Shown here piece by piece: positions 41,601-51,006 of a stretch of 64,000 bases of DNA. Position numbers and translations under genes: made by a program. Position 1 is the first letter of the stretch. The number at the start of each line of letters is the position of its first letter. The DNA is from Paenibacillus_E qinlingensis (GTDB taxonomy: Bacteria; Bacillota; Bacilli; Paenibacillales; NBRC-103111), in the NCBI RefSeq assembly GCF_028746185.1, contig NZ_JAQIVH010000056.1, forward strand, positions 572,642-636,641, given 5' to 3'. A model generated the notes under the pieces. That model was not told where the DNA came from. It saw only the letters and a list, made by a program, of their open reading frames with translations, and ran no database searches.

Positions 41601-43011
41601 GGATGACGCGTAGATATTTAGTTCCTGGTGTAATCGGTTCTGCCGTGGTGTATGTTGCTTTTACATATTGAACACCTGACATGAGCTCTGGACGAAGCTT
41701 GCGAAGCAGTGTAACTTTTTTGCCATTCTCAAAAGTACCTGTTTGGCTGTTATACACCGCTTCATACACGGATAGTTCATTTTGTGGCGTGAAGTTCAGC
41801 GTCCATTTGTTATAGGTAACTTCCATATCCATGGACTTGAAATCACTTGCCCCGGAATAGTAGGAGAAATCTCCTGCCATACCTATGGCACTGCCACTGT
41901 TAATTGTGGTTCCTTTGTAACTGAAAACTTGTGAGAAATTTGACAGCTCATCCAAAAACCGATGATTACTGTCAAACGCTATCGTGTTTCCCGTAACGGT
42001 GCCCGCCAACGAAGATGTAGGTGGTTGTGGCACATATACGCCGGAACTTACTACATGTGTACCCGAAATAGTCCCTTGTTCTGCAATTGGCGTAACCCCA
42101 AAAAATACATATTTGCCAATATCTTCGGCCACAATCGTATAATCGGCATACACCGCATTCGTTATCGTTGTTTTATCTGAGCCGTTGGCTTGTGTCCCCC
42201 GATACCACTTGTAAACCGACGTTCCTTCAGGATCAGATTCCGTATCGTTGAACGAGTAGTCACCTGTTAACTTATTTCCAAGTGCAGGTGTGCCATTCAC
42301 GTTTAAAGTCACCGCTGTCGGAGCTTGATTAACCTGGCCTCCGCCTTGGCCGTTGTCTTCTTTCACAATGACAAGATCATCTACAGAGATGGTGCCTGTC
42401 TGATTACGATACGAAGAGAACGAATACTGGGAAACCGAGCTAGCTGTTGGCGTATAAATGGCAATATTTGAAGCCAAGGCTGTGCCATCAATCGTGACAC
42501 TATATTGCTTGTTAATCATGTTCACATCAATATGGATGTTGTACCATTGATTCGCTGCAATACCAGTCAGGACTGTGGTCTTATCGTTTGCACCCGATCT
42601 GCGTGCAATCTTGTTCCCGAAAAACAACAACTCGACCACTTTTTCCTCTTGCGCATTCTTTAATGCAAAGAAGTATCCTTCAAAGCCTGAGTTGATTGTA
42701 CTAGTCTTAGCACGCAAATCTACACTGAAAGAAGTGGTGATGGGAGAAGCAAAATTGTAGGTAGCCATATTTGCAGTACCATTGCTATTCTCTGTCGTGG
42801 ACAAAGAGCGGTTACCATAGGTATCTTGCACGACACTGACTACATTGGGGGTTGCTGTGGCCACCCACCCAGTAGGCACTTGACCTATAGAAGTGTTTTG
42901 AAAGTCTTCTGATAGAACGGTTATACTTGCGGCTTCTGCCTCATGAGTTGCTATGGGAACCATGCTGAATAGAAGGGCTGCCAATGTAAGCATTGTTACT
43001 AGTTTTCTCAT
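38632..43011 (-). CDS. Large SLH-anchored surface protein with CBM9-like domain
   Basis: A 1459-residue cell-surface protein. Domains in order: signal peptide (1-27); a LamG-like beta-sandwich (about 30-225); an Ig-like part (235-330); discoidin/CBM-like modules (330-690); a CBM9-like domain (about 690-900) beginning IKRAAGEIVLDGVVETDAE; an X2-like domain (about 985-1090); and three SLH domains at the C-terminus (YSDVPAGHWAASAIRDLTAR, EFTDVVPNSWYAESVSIAVS, FADQSQISSWAVDAVNKAF), which attach to pyruvylated wall polymers. No glycosidase catalytic domain is recognised. It probably captures polysaccharide at the cell surface. Confidence 0.87.
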   Translation of the reverse strand: MRKLVTMLTLAALLFSMVPIATHEAEAASITVLSEDFQNTSIGQVPTGWVATATPNVVSVVQDTYGNRSLSTTENSNGTANMATYNFASPITTSFSVDLRAKTSTINSGFEGYFFALKNAQEEKVVELLFFGNKIARRSGANDKTTVLTGIAANQWYNIHIDVNMINKQYSVTIDGTALASNIAIYTPTASSVSQYSFSSYRNQTGTISVDDLVIVKEDNGQGGGQVNQAPTAVTLNVNGTPALGNKLTGDYSFNDTESDPEGTSVYKWYRGTQANGSDKTTITNAVYADYTIVAEDIGKYVFFGVTPIAEQGTISGTHVVSSGVYVPQPPTSSLAGTVTGNTIAFDSNHRFLDELSNFSQVFSYKGTTINSGSAIGMAGDFSYYSGASDFKSMDMEVTYNKWTLNFTPQNELSVYEAVYNSQTGTFENGKKVTLLRKLRPELMSGVQYVKATYTTAEPITPGTKYLRVILPQATFYGDTATAADFKIDQISIQSSLSTTTPLSGYVIDDASSFSMYTAGSDTSNLQVVNPSTIADIRTFGTTSYIKRRDTTNASMMTYAAPAGKDFKNAYVEGYYFGNLPSSPAMELWTSTNGIDFTLYNIAGVYKHPAFGSLANNSIPDVVQANYLPPAVKYVRVKLIGNTGNGFPYLTKMAFGYGTEVPVAPIDTDIMIKRAAGEIVLDGVVETDAENGNPIGEWAGSELMRIAGVTDNNGDKHSADIYFKYDERKLYLGAKIKDPTPMINTKTGTGIWNGDVLELFMGAEDLDYIQYPDKKGTMLPTDIQLVLGSGIDFGYQSYMSINGVNSKPSVFMELKKDTDGKGYTMEVAIPLHALGLSQPWTGKPFILNAFLSDGGFASRGQWGWTINGEQNKKVRGNFGKIAFEPTAVPVSEMNVMATVDPSTQFVTVSGQTYHVQDSYVTMAMQNEGGVTIALDQTTSDEEGNFAFQFDLSSLANKKGSYTVKIGGQGIQVPQATAFTVGDANSTLSAITVSFDKNVSKQADLNVDMTLNGNTLTAIKNGTNVLIAGTDYVVNGTRVVLSKSYLARLPLGGSTLSFEFSAGTASALTLLVVNTTVIELPGTGGSGPGQDSNSGVLTGSYLKGSASYTVASDKIQVSFPTDAFSYIGQKKFEIKSKELSVSIPPEVFKQVAALTAGTEWKNAVATFNITPLTEPAANQLQQQLQQAFAGNVKLGSKIHNFELTLTSPSGKTLKVTQFDAPITLRLKLDGNTEVKWAALYYISDNGQLSYIGGQSSNGEITAELPHFSQYGVLELQKDYSDVPAGHWAASAIRDLTARLILSGTDAKRFEPDRSLTRAEFTALLVKALHLSSKGTHEFTDVVPNSWYAESVSIAVSRGIVQGKSATLFEPNAPISRQEMVVMFMRAFEKNSQSSASVASANFADQSQISSWAVDAVNKAFTNKWIQGRANGKFEPLGHTTRAEAAQVIVNLFNAISLVRP

Positions 43012-43041
43012 TCTGCCACCTCGTCATTATCTCGAATTTCC

Positions 43042-44142
43042 TTACTTCTCGAGCAATACTTTAGCTGCAACGGAATTTAGCGCCTCATCATTCACAATGA
43101 GTTCAGCTTGGCTGACTTTATCCTGAAGGAACCGATCGAAAGCTTGATCACCTAGTTTCTGTGCAATCCCCTTACTCACTTCATCCAGTGGAAGTAAAAC
43201 ATCTGCTTGTTTCTCCACACACTGCAATACGTTGAGTGTCTGACGCTCCTCAATAACGCCACTAATTTCGCCGTAATGCAGACCTTTCGCTGCTAATGCA
43301 ATGGCGGGACCCGTCATCACATCCATTCGGGCTGATTTGGCGTCGAAAACTTGTTCCTTACACCTGTAGATAGCAGGCTGATTTTCACAATACATATCCG
43401 TTACTGTCTTGAAATCTTTGCCAGCTTCCAATTTCTTGATTACATCCTCCAACTGCTGCTCGGCGCCCAATTTGGATGTTCCTTCATTCGTTACGCTGTA
43501 AGGGATGGAAATCATGTTTACCTTGCTCATACCTGCCTTCACAAAATCCCTTTGATTCGCATCATAATAAGTTTTAATTTCTGTCTCCTTGATTGTTGCA
43601 GAGCTGTTCATCTTACGCTTAAGATCTTCAAGCAATTGTGACTGTCTCATCTCGTAATACACTTTTGCATCCAATTGTTTGGGACCATAGATAGGTTTAC
43701 CAGCTCTTGCATCCTTTGTTCTTCGTTCATTCTCAATCCGCAATTGTTCAAGAAATGCCGTATAGCTGGCATTCTGAAGATGACCATATTGAATACCCAG
43801 CGATTGCTGAACCTTCAACATCATCATTTTCCGAAGAACCTCTTTAGTAATTTTGTCTAATGGAATTTCACCCTGATAACTCGTTGTCCAAAATTCAGGA
43901 CTCTCTTCAGCTCCGTATGTATGTTGAAAATAAGCGAGAATCTTTGCGCGCTCCGCCACTAAGAAGACGGAAAATTCTCTAGCTTCAACAACCTCGCCGT
44001 TAACGGAGGCAACACTTGCAGCATTGGAACTGTCCTCTCGAATGAGCTGTATGCTTCCAGTTAGCAAGATACCCGCCAGAATCACAATAAAACACCATAA
44101 ACCGATAGCCAGTCTGCTGTTTCTCGCCTTTTTCATCGTCAT
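43042..44142 (-). CDS. Membrane-anchored parvulin-like peptidyl-prolyl isomerase
   Basis: A 366-residue foldase-like protein with an N-terminal membrane anchor (about 12-33), a SurA/PrsA-like N-domain (ASVNGEVVEAREFSVFL), and a C-terminal PPIC-type rotamase region (about 200-330; YYDANQRDFVKAGM, LEAGKDFKTVTDMYCENQ, GLHYGEISGVIEERQTLNVLQCVEK). The rotamase motif is degenerate, so the chaperone role may dominate. It lies 30 bp upstream of the large surface protein and probably helps it fold after export. GGAGGTGA precedes the ATG. Confidence 0.75.
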   Translation of the reverse strand: MTMKKARNSRLAIGLWCFIVILAGILLTGSIQLIREDSSNAASVASVNGEVVEAREFSVFLVAERAKILAYFQHTYGAEESPEFWTTSYQGEIPLDKITKEVLRKMMMLKVQQSLGIQYGHLQNASYTAFLEQLRIENERRTKDARAGKPIYGPKQLDAKVYYEMRQSQLLEDLKRKMNSSATIKETEIKTYYDANQRDFVKAGMSKVNMISIPYSVTNEGTSKLGAEQQLEDVIKKLEAGKDFKTVTDMYCENQPAIYRCKEQVFDAKSARMDVMTGPAIALAAKGLHYGEISGVIEERQTLNVLQCVEKQADVLLPLDEVSKGIAQKLGDQAFDRFLQDKVSQAELIVNDEALNSVAAKVLLEK

Positions 44143-44245
44143 CTACTCACCTCCATGTGAAAAAGTTTCCAACTCACTCACATATTAGCAGTTATGATTC
44201 AGCCCCGACTATATGATTACATGACATAAACATCGAATTTGTAAC

Positions 44246-44406
44246 CTATTCTGAAGTATCCGTTGCAATCTCCCTTGACTCAAAGTGAGACCAAACCAGA
44301 TCGGGTACCGGTGTCTGCAAAAACCTTTCCCCTTCTGTGACTAATTGTTCTAGATATGGCAAATAGACCTCATCGGAAAGAATTCAAGTATGTCGTTAAC
44401 TTTCAT
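44246..44406 (-). pseudogene. Frameshifted small gene after the MFS transporter
   Basis: An ATG at 44406 overlaps the transporter stop (ATGA) and has GAGAGG 8 nt upstream. Its frame closes after 18 codons, but a 1-nt shift near 44373 restores an open frame of about 43 residues that reads like protein (EVYLPYLEQLVTEGERFLQ ... ) to a stop at 44246-44248. The joined length would be 53 residues. This may be a real small gene with a deletion, or a sequencing error. I do not recognise the family. Confidence 0.4.
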
Positions 44407-45605
44407 GCAGATAACCTCTCCTCTTCCGGAAGCCGGATATTTCTTCCTGCGCCAAGACCCGCCCATAAAAATACAAGGATAGCAACGAATAGCACACTTA
44501 GCGGTGTACGCCAACCTCCGCTCAAGTCATGCAGCCAACCAAATAAAGCAGGTCCTGTACAAGCAAGTGTATACCCGATAGATTGCGCCATGCCGGATAT
44601 TTCGGCTGCTTGACGTGTGCTGTTCGTACGCAAATTAAAGAACATCATCGTCAGGCTAAAGGCAAATCCAGCCGCACTGCCGATGAGAGCGCCACCTAAC
44701 GCAAGCAGCACCACATGGTTCATGAATAAACAAAGAACCCCGCCAATAGACATGGCAGCACTCGTCATTGCTAATACACGTTGGTTCTTCATCTTAACTG
44801 CAATCAAAGGCACAACGAAATTAAAGGGTAGTCCGGCAAATTGCATCAAACCGACCATGACACCAGAGGTGCCCGCACCGACTCCGCGTTCTGCCGCAAT
44901 GTCAGGAAGCCAGGCCATGACCACATAGAAAAAGAACGATTGCAATCCTAAATATAGGGTAATTTGCCAAGATAATTTATATCGCCATAAGGATATTCGT
45001 TTTTCTTTTGTACTTGTATTGACCGTTAACGTTGCGTGCTGACGCGCTCTTATACAGTACAACCAATAGGAAGCGGTCAGGATAGCTAGAATCCCCCACA
45101 AAGCCAACGTTTTCTCCCAACCCCAGCCCAACGACCTGGCAATTGGGATACTTGAAGCCGATGCAATGGATCCCGTTAGATTCATGGAGACCGTGTAGAT
45201 GCCTGTCATAAATCCAAGCCGGTTCGGAAAATAACGATTTAACAAGGAAGGCAGCAAGACGTTGCCAACGGCAATGCCCATACCCGCCATTGTCGTGCCG
45301 ACAAGCAGCAGACTTACACCTGACCAAGGTCGTATCAGAAGGCCTGACGCCAACAAGAGTAATGCGGCGAACACCACGCGTTCCAACCCAAAGCGATTGG
45401 CCAGTCGTGGCGACAGAATAGAGAAAGCTGCAAATGCCATCAGAGGCAGCGTCGTTAGTGTGCCTGCCACAAGATGTGACAAACTCAATTTCTGACTGAT
45501 GGATTCCAGCAGTGGACTAATTGACGTTAATGGCGCCCGTAAATTAGAAGCAATGAGTACAATGGCAATGACCATGGCTAGTTTATTTTTTTCAATTTTC
45601 CACAT
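44403..45605 (-). CDS. MFS transporter, CynX/NimT type
   Basis: A 400-residue 12-helix major facilitator. The N-terminal SNLRAPLTSISPLLESISQKL and the A-rich helices that follow resemble the cyanate/2-nitroimidazole group, and PRLANRFGLERV is the motif-A loop. The substrate is unknown. The ATG at 45605 with GGGTGA before it is preferred over a GTG three codons upstream. It lies downstream of the solute-binding gene, with a hairpin between, so it may be weakly coupled to the sugar locus. Confidence 0.85.
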   Translation of the reverse strand: MWKIEKNKLAMVIAIVLIASNLRAPLTSISPLLESISQKLSLSHLVAGTLTTLPLMAFAAFSILSPRLANRFGLERVVFAALLLLASGLLIRPWSGVSLLLVGTTMAGMGIAVGNVLLPSLLNRYFPNRLGFMTGIYTVSMNLTGSIASASSIPIARSLGWGWEKTLALWGILAILTASYWLYCIRARQHATLTVNTSTKEKRISLWRYKLSWQITLYLGLQSFFFYVVMAWLPDIAAERGVGAGTSGVMVGLMQFAGLPFNFVVPLIAVKMKNQRVLAMTSAAMSIGGVLCLFMNHVVLLALGGALIGSAAGFAFSLTMMFFNLRTNSTRQAAEISGMAQSIGYTLACTGPALFGWLHDLSGGWRTPLSVLFVAILVFLWAGLGAGRNIRLPEEERLSA

Positions 45606-45630
45606 GCAACTCACCCTTACTTAAATGGGA

Positions 45631-45653
45631 ACGGCTCCGATTATCGGAGCCGT
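45631..45653. promoter_or_regulatory. Perfect 10-bp hairpin between binding protein and MFS genes
   Basis: ACGGCTCCGA-TTA-TCGGAGCCGT. No T-run follows on the minus strand, so it may act as an mRNA 3'-end stabiliser, or as a processing or attenuation point after the abundant binding-protein message, rather than a full terminator. Confidence 0.55.
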
Positions 45654-45664
45654 CCATGTAATCA

Positions 45665-47209
45665 TTATTTTTTATTTGCGGCTGCCCATGCTTCCAGTTG
45701 GGTTTGAACTTCTTTGTTAATTTTATCCATACCCGCTGCTTTCAACTTCTCAACCATCTTAGGCAGGTATTCGACTGGATCTAGTGTACCTGTGATCAAG
45801 CCAGGATAGAATTCAGCAAGAGCATTGGTATAAGCAGAGATTTCATTTTTGACATTTTCGTTGTTGAAAATAAAGCCAATTCCTTTTGCTTCTTCTGCGT
45901 CTGTATTAAATTTGTTGTATTTCTCCCATTTCTTTGGATCTTCATTCGTCCAGAGGTAGTCATTGAACTGATTGCCGAACATGTAAGGAGCTCCTAGGGA
46001 GTAGCCTGAAGTTTGTGCTGTCATACCTTGAGGGAAATCAATGGTGTTGGCATCTTTCTTCACGAAATGCTTGCCCTCAATCCCGAATGCAATCATATTG
46101 AGCAGCGTTTTATCCGTATACAACAAGTTCAGGAACATCATGACGCGCTCTGGATCTTTGGACGTGCGGGAAATCGACAACATGTTGCCAAGTACACTGC
46201 CTGTAGTAATAAGCGGCTTTGTAAATTCGATTTGCACCCATTGTTGACCTGTCGCTTGGGACACTTCCAAATCTTTCCCCGGTTTCAATGTTTCAGGGAA
46301 AGCAAATACTTTACCCGAGCGATACGTACCTGCGAAGTCGGTCAACGTAGCAGCATCCTTATTGATAAAGCCGGCTTTATACCATTTATTCGCCAGCTTC
46401 AGCATATCCATGTAACGTGGATCGCTATAAACGTCAATCAGCTTTAGATCTTTCGTAGTGCGGTCAAAGGCACCGAGATTCGTAGCGCTGGAGCTTGCCC
46501 CGTAGAAGTTGCCTTCTTGTATGGCGATGAATAGCGCATTGCCCTTGCTGCTTAGGAATGGAATCATCCCGGGCTCATTCTTCTTAATGACTTCGAAGAA
46601 CGGCTCCATATCTTCCGGTTTTTTCACAGTGCTGAGATCGAACTTATACTTATCCACTAAATCTTTGCGTACCAGGAACCCTTTACTGGCGGCAAATTCT
46701 TTATTGGTCGGCATCCCATATGTTTTGCCGTTGTACTTAATCCCGTTCAGGACCTTAGGATTCACGATTTTCAGCGCATCTTGCCCATATTTGGCCATCA
46801 AGTCATCAAGCGGAATGATCGAGTTATTTGTAATTTTGCCTTTCCAATTGTCAAACGCCGCCGTGTACGTAATATCAAACGCTTCATTGGACGCGTATTT
46901 CAGATTCATTTTGTCTGCCCAGCTACCCCAGTCGATAACCTGCATATCAAGCGTCACATTAATCTTGTCCTTCAAATACTTGCTGACCTCAGCGTTGACC
47001 AGCTCCTGGTCCTTCTGCGGAACGCCAGGCACGAACATTTTGATTGTGTACGGATCTAACTTCGCAGGTGCTGGCGTCGCCGAAGCTGTTGTTGCCGTTG
47101 TGCTAGTCGTTGGTGTGCTTGTGGTGTTCGAAGAACATGCGGTTACCAAGAGACTTGCGGTAATGGTTAAGCCTAATGCCAAACCGATTTTATTACGGAT
47201 CATTTTCAT
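45665..47209 (-). CDS. Extracellular solute-binding lipoprotein of a sugar ABC importer
   Basis: A 514-residue binding protein. The lipobox LLVTAC places Cys after the signal peptide; a Thr/Ser/Ala-rich tether follows (about 26-50). The body fits the LplA/extracellular family 1-like type used for oligosaccharides by Paenibacillus (IIPLDDLMAKYGQDALKIV, GKTYGMPTNKEF, KDPERVMMFLNLLYTDK). It docks on the two permeases encoded just upstream. No ATPase gene is near, so a shared MsmX-like ATPase is expected. GGAGGGG precedes the ATG. Confidence 0.93.
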   Translation of the reverse strand: MKMIRNKIGLALGLTITASLLVTACSSNTTSTPTTSTTATTASATPAPAKLDPYTIKMFVPGVPQKDQELVNAEVSKYLKDKINVTLDMQVIDWGSWADKMNLKYASNEAFDITYTAAFDNWKGKITNNSIIPLDDLMAKYGQDALKIVNPKVLNGIKYNGKTYGMPTNKEFAASKGFLVRKDLVDKYKFDLSTVKKPEDMEPFFEVIKKNEPGMIPFLSSKGNALFIAIQEGNFYGASSSATNLGAFDRTTKDLKLIDVYSDPRYMDMLKLANKWYKAGFINKDAATLTDFAGTYRSGKVFAFPETLKPGKDLEVSQATGQQWVQIEFTKPLITTGSVLGNMLSISRTSKDPERVMMFLNLLYTDKTLLNMIAFGIEGKHFVKKDANTIDFPQGMTAQTSGYSLGAPYMFGNQFNDYLWTNEDPKKWEKYNKFNTDAEEAKGIGFIFNNENVKNEISAYTNALAEFYPGLITGTLDPVEYLPKMVEKLKAAGMDKINKEVQTQLEAWAAANKK

Positions 47210-47282
47210 TGTCTTTACCCCTCCATGATAATATTCATTCTAACATGCTATATGCTCGACCGGTGTGATTACCGGATGAAGC

Positions 47283-48257
47283 CTACCCTTTCACAGCGCC
47301 AACTGTTAAACCTTTCACGAAATATTTCTGAAAAAAAGGATACGCCAACACGATGGGCCCCATCCCGATGATCGCCATCGCCATCCGTGCCGTTTCACTT
47401 GGAAGTTTGGCAGCCTGATCGCCTACTCCGCTGTCCACAGCAATGGTAGTTAAATATTGCAAGTTTCGCAAAGCTTTATACATCAAATATTGAATGGAAA
47501 CCAACTTATCCGAATTTAAAAACACCAAGGAATTAAACCAATCGTTCCAGTAGCCTAATGTATAGAACAAACCGATGGTCGCCAGCACTGGCAGCGATAA
47601 CGGCAGAACGATTTGTGTAAAAATTCGAATCTCGCCAGCTCCGTCGATCTTGGCTGACTCTAGGATGGATGGATGAATGCTAGTCGTAAAAAAAGTCCTC
47701 ATAATAATTACGTAGAAAGCACCTAGCAAATGGTTCGGAATAATTAAGGCCCAAATTGTGTCCCGCAAATCAATGAAGTTGGTATACACGAGATACCAAG
47801 GAACCAACCCGCCGCCGAAAATCATCGTGAAGAAGACGAAGAAAGAGAAGAAATTTCGAAAAGAAAAATCTTGCCGGGATAACGGATAAGCGACCAAAGC
47901 TGTGATCGTGAGCGCTATGATCGTTCCGAATACCGTTACGAAGATCGTAATCATGTACGAATTGAGGATTGGACCGATATCACGCATGAGATACTCATAG
48001 GCAGCCAAGCTGAAGACACGCGGAATGACATTATAGCCATACAGGTAAATCGTATCCTGATCCGTCAGCGAAACGCCCAACACAACGAGCACTGGAAAAA
48101 TGCAGGCAGCCGAGAACAGCAGGAAGAATAGATGCAAAACAATTTCAGTCGGTTTTTTAATGGAATTGATTTCGTGCTTCCGCCTTATCAGCGATAGTTT
48201 GCTACCCTGCGGGGGAGCTTGCGAGGCTACAGTCAACTTCTGAACAGATTCTTTCAT
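47283..48257 (-). CDS. ABC sugar permease, LplC/YtcP type
   Basis: A 324-residue inner-membrane permease with six helices after a long cytoplasmic N-terminus. The EAA loop that contacts the ATPase is SILESAKIDGAGEIRIFTQIVLPLSLP. Such permeases act as the second half of a heterodimer. It follows the LplB-type permease by 11 bp and precedes the binding protein by 73 bp. AGGAGG lies 6-7 nt before the ATG. Confidence 0.93.
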   Translation of the reverse strand: MKESVQKLTVASQAPPQGSKLSLIRRKHEINSIKKPTEIVLHLFFLLFSAACIFPVLVVLGVSLTDQDTIYLYGYNVIPRVFSLAAYEYLMRDIGPILNSYMITIFVTVFGTIIALTITALVAYPLSRQDFSFRNFFSFFVFFTMIFGGGLVPWYLVYTNFIDLRDTIWALIIPNHLLGAFYVIIMRTFFTTSIHPSILESAKIDGAGEIRIFTQIVLPLSLPVLATIGLFYTLGYWNDWFNSLVFLNSDKLVSIQYLMYKALRNLQYLTTIAVDSGVGDQAAKLPSETARMAMAIIGMGPIVLAYPFFQKYFVKGLTVGAVKG

Positions 48258-48268
48258 TTCGGCTCCTC

Positions 48269-49225
48269 CTAGAACAATGCATTTTCTTTATCCATTTTAC
48301 GCACCACGTAATTCGTTGTTAGCACTAGTACAAATCCTACCGAAGCTTGATATAAACCAGCTGCCGAGGACATCCCGATGTCTCCCAAAGTGAGAAGTGC
48401 GCGATACACATACGTATCAATAACCTGTGTGGCTGAGTAGAGCGCCCCCGAGTCAAGAGGTACCTGATAGAATAATCCAAAATCCGCATTGAAAATTTTA
48501 CCGACCTGCAATAACATCAAAATAATGAGCACGGGACGAATGAGCGGAATCGTAATGCGAGTAATCTGCTGCCATTTGCTTGCACCATCGATGTGCGCTG
48601 CTTCGTAGTACTCGTTATCAATACCGATGATCGCCGCCAAATATACGATACTGTAGTAGCCGACAGACTTCCATATGTTCACTAGCGGGAGAATATACGG
48701 CCAATACTTTACCTCGCTGTACCACGATACTGCTGGAAAACCAAGTGGCTCCAGCACTGTTTTGTTAATAAATCCGTACTCGCTGTTTAGCAAAGAATAC
48801 ACCAGATAACTAATGACGATCATGGACAAGAAGTAAGGAAGAAACATGACGCTTTGATAAAATCGTACTGCGAGCCGCACTCTCATTTCATTCAGCGCAA
48901 TGGCAAATCCCACCGGAATCACGAGATGGAGCAAAATAAACAACGCATTATACAGCACCGTGTTTCGCGTAATGATCCAAACTTCCTTCGTACTGAACAG
49001 AAACTTGAAGTTATCGAATCCAACCCAGTCGCTGCCGAGAATCCCCTTGGAGTAGTCGATGTGTTTGAAAGCAATTACGACACCGAACATGGGCAAGTAG
49101 TTGTTTAAGATTAGATACAGGACGCCAGGCACAAGCAACATAAGCAGCGCCTTGTCTTTCCTCACGTTTCGCAAGAATCGCACGAACATGTTTTGTGACT
49201 TTAGATTAATGTTATTGCTTTTCAT
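48269..49225 (-). CDS. ABC sugar permease, LplB type
   Basis: A 318-residue permease with six helices, the first of the two transport subunits. The EAA loop is YYEAAHIDGASKWQQITRITIPLIRPVL. DYSKGILGSDWVGFDNFKFLF at the N-terminal side is the usual LplB segment before the membrane core. It starts the importer operon after a terminator that ends the two-component gene pair. AAAGGTG lies before the ATG. Confidence 0.93.
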   Translation of the reverse strand: MKSNNINLKSQNMFVRFLRNVRKDKALLMLLVPGVLYLILNNYLPMFGVVIAFKHIDYSKGILGSDWVGFDNFKFLFSTKEVWIITRNTVLYNALFILLHLVIPVGFAIALNEMRVRLAVRFYQSVMFLPYFLSMIVISYLVYSLLNSEYGFINKTVLEPLGFPAVSWYSEVKYWPYILPLVNIWKSVGYYSIVYLAAIIGIDNEYYEAAHIDGASKWQQITRITIPLIRPVLIILMLLQVGKIFNADFGLFYQVPLDSGALYSATQVIDTYVYRALLTLGDIGMSSAAGLYQASVGFVLVLTTNYVVRKMDKENALF

Positions 49226-49353
49226 GTGATGTCACACCTTTCACTTAATTCCTATACTCCTAGTATACTGTCGTTTTCTGTCTCTCTCTATCGGGTAGCG
49301 TGACTCTTATCTCGATTTTATGACTGCTTTGATCCAAACACATTTCACGAAAA

Positions 49354-49381
49354 CAAAAAAAGTCTGGCATCATGCCAAACT
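49354..49381 (-). terminator. Terminator of the two-component operon
   Basis: AGTTTGGCA pairs with TGCCAGACT around a 3-nt loop and is followed on the minus strand by seven T. It separates the response regulator from the importer operon. Confidence 0.9.
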
Positions 49382-49398
49382 TTCTATAAACGCTTGCC

Positions 49399-51006
49399 TT
49401 ATTTCAATTCTAGGTTTTGGAATCGTTTACGGAATTCCACGGGCGAGATGCCTACCTTCTTCTTAAACGCTTGTCCAAAATGCGAGTAATTCTCGTAGCC
49501 AATCTCCTCGCAGATATCAACCGTTTTCAGACTCGATTCAGTCAACAGTATTTTTGCCCGATCCATTTTCGCGTTAATGATAAAGTCTATCAGAGATTGA
49601 CCTGTTTCCCTTTTAAATATGCGTGACAGATAAGCGGAATTCAAGTAAATGTAAGCGGCAGCCTTCTCCCGAGTCACGTCTTTTAAGTTGGATTTAATAA
49701 ATAGCTTTGTCTTCTCAATAATCTGAGAGCTTTCATTGCGTTGCAAATCCAGATAACGTGAGCCCGTATCGATTAATTTCTCTGCCCACGTTTTCAATTG
49801 AGAAATTGAACGAATGGCATGTAATTCCCCGCTTCGTTCGCGAAGTCCTGACCACTCTTTCACCGAAAAACCGTTCTTATGTGCAACGTGATAGATCATA
49901 TACACGAGGGCATGATACAGTGCACTTGCCGACTCCGTATCCGCACCACCTTCCTGCATCCCGGCAAATAATTGATCTAACCGCTTTAAGAGCTCTGTTT
50001 TATTGCCTGTTTCAAAAAGAATGACCCAATCCGACCATGGGATGACGAACGGATGCTTGCTAGCATGGTTAGAGCGCTCCGATTGATCTAGCTGCTGAAC
50101 AGACAGGGGATTAGACAAATTCTCCTGCTCCATCTCGATTAAACGATGGTACACCTCGGTAAGCTCTGGGAACGGAACCAAGTGCCCGATATAGCAGGAA
50201 ACCGTACAGTAAAAGTACCGACTGCAAGCATCAGCGAACGTGCGGCATGCCTCTGACAATTGCTCTATATGGGACGACCGTGCGGATGATTCATAGACAA
50301 GCGCAAAGAGAATCCCATTCTCATCTTTAATAATGTCCCCAGCGAACCCGCCTAGAAGCAGCTCGGACGCTGCGTTGCGAATCGCATACTCCAACGTGTC
50401 CTCATCGCGTAAGCTGAATTCCTTATGCCATTGCTCAATACTGATAAGAATGGGCAAGATTTGAGAATCTGTTCTTACAGGCAAATTGACCGCTTGCAAA
50501 TTACTCGCATCAGGAATAATTCGACCTGACAATAGATTCTGCCAATAGCGCTCAACGACAACTGATTTCTGCCGTTCCCACAAATTGCGGTATTTCTTGC
50601 TCGTTTCCACCATTTGCGATGCATTTTTGTTTTCATTGATTTTGTCAATCGCCTTGTTCACCGTGGAGACGAGCTCTTCCGTTTTGACAGGCTTCAGTAA
50701 ATATTCGAAACTTCCTAATTGCACGGCTTTTTTTGCATAGGAGAATTCCGCATGTCCAGTTAAAAAAATCGTTTCCACTTCGGGATAGTGATCATTCACC
50801 CAGGCAATAAGCTCCAGTCCGCTCATGCCAGGCATTTCAATATCGCAAATGATTAGATCGATGGAATGCGCTTTCAATATTTCCATTGCTTCTTTACCAC
50901 CCATGACCTGATACACTTCTTCAAAGCCAAGTGCCGCAAAATCGACAGACCTCATCATGGCACGCAGCACGTAGACCTCATCATCGACGATCATCAACTT
51001 TGCCAT
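49399..51006 (-). CDS. Response regulator with AraC-type DNA-binding domain (YesN-like)
   Basis: A 535-residue response regulator. The receiver domain (1-120) has acidic DDE at the start, the phospho-acceptor in DLIICDIEMPGMSG, and Lys in LLKPVKTEE. A long middle part (about 130-420) follows, then an AraC-type DNA-binding domain (YLNSAYLSRIFKRETGQSL, YENYSHFGQAFKKKVGISPVEFRKRF). It would activate the importer and surface-protein genes in response to the neighbouring kinase. ATG 51006 with GGAGG 9 nt upstream gives a 26-nt overlap with the kinase gene. Confidence 0.93.
   Translation of the reverse strand: MAKLMIVDDEVYVLRAMMRSVDFAALGFEEVYQVMGGKEAMEILKAHSIDLIICDIEMPGMSGLELIAWVNDHYPEVETIFLTGHAEFSYAKKAVQLGSFEYLLKPVKTEELVSTVNKAIDKINENKNASQMVETSKKYRNLWERQKSVVVERYWQNLLSGRIIPDASNLQAVNLPVRTDSQILPILISIEQWHKEFSLRDEDTLEYAIRNAASELLLGGFAGDIIKDENGILFALVYESSARSSHIEQLSEACRTFADACSRYFYCTVSCYIGHLVPFPELTEVYHRLIEMEQENLSNPLSVQQLDQSERSNHASKHPFVIPWSDWVILFETGNKTELLKRLDQLFAGMQEGGADTESASALYHALVYMIYHVAHKNGFSVKEWSGLRERSGELHAIRSISQLKTWAEKLIDTGSRYLDLQRNESSQIIEKTKLFIKSNLKDVTREKAAAYIYLNSAYLSRIFKRETGQSLIDFIINAKMDRAKILLTESSLKTVDICEEIGYENYSHFGQAFKKKVGISPVEFRKRFQNLELK

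Noticed and set aside
45631..45653. Full terminator after the binding-protein gene
   Set aside because: The stem is perfect but no T-run follows on the minus strand, so I list it as a regulatory hairpin only.
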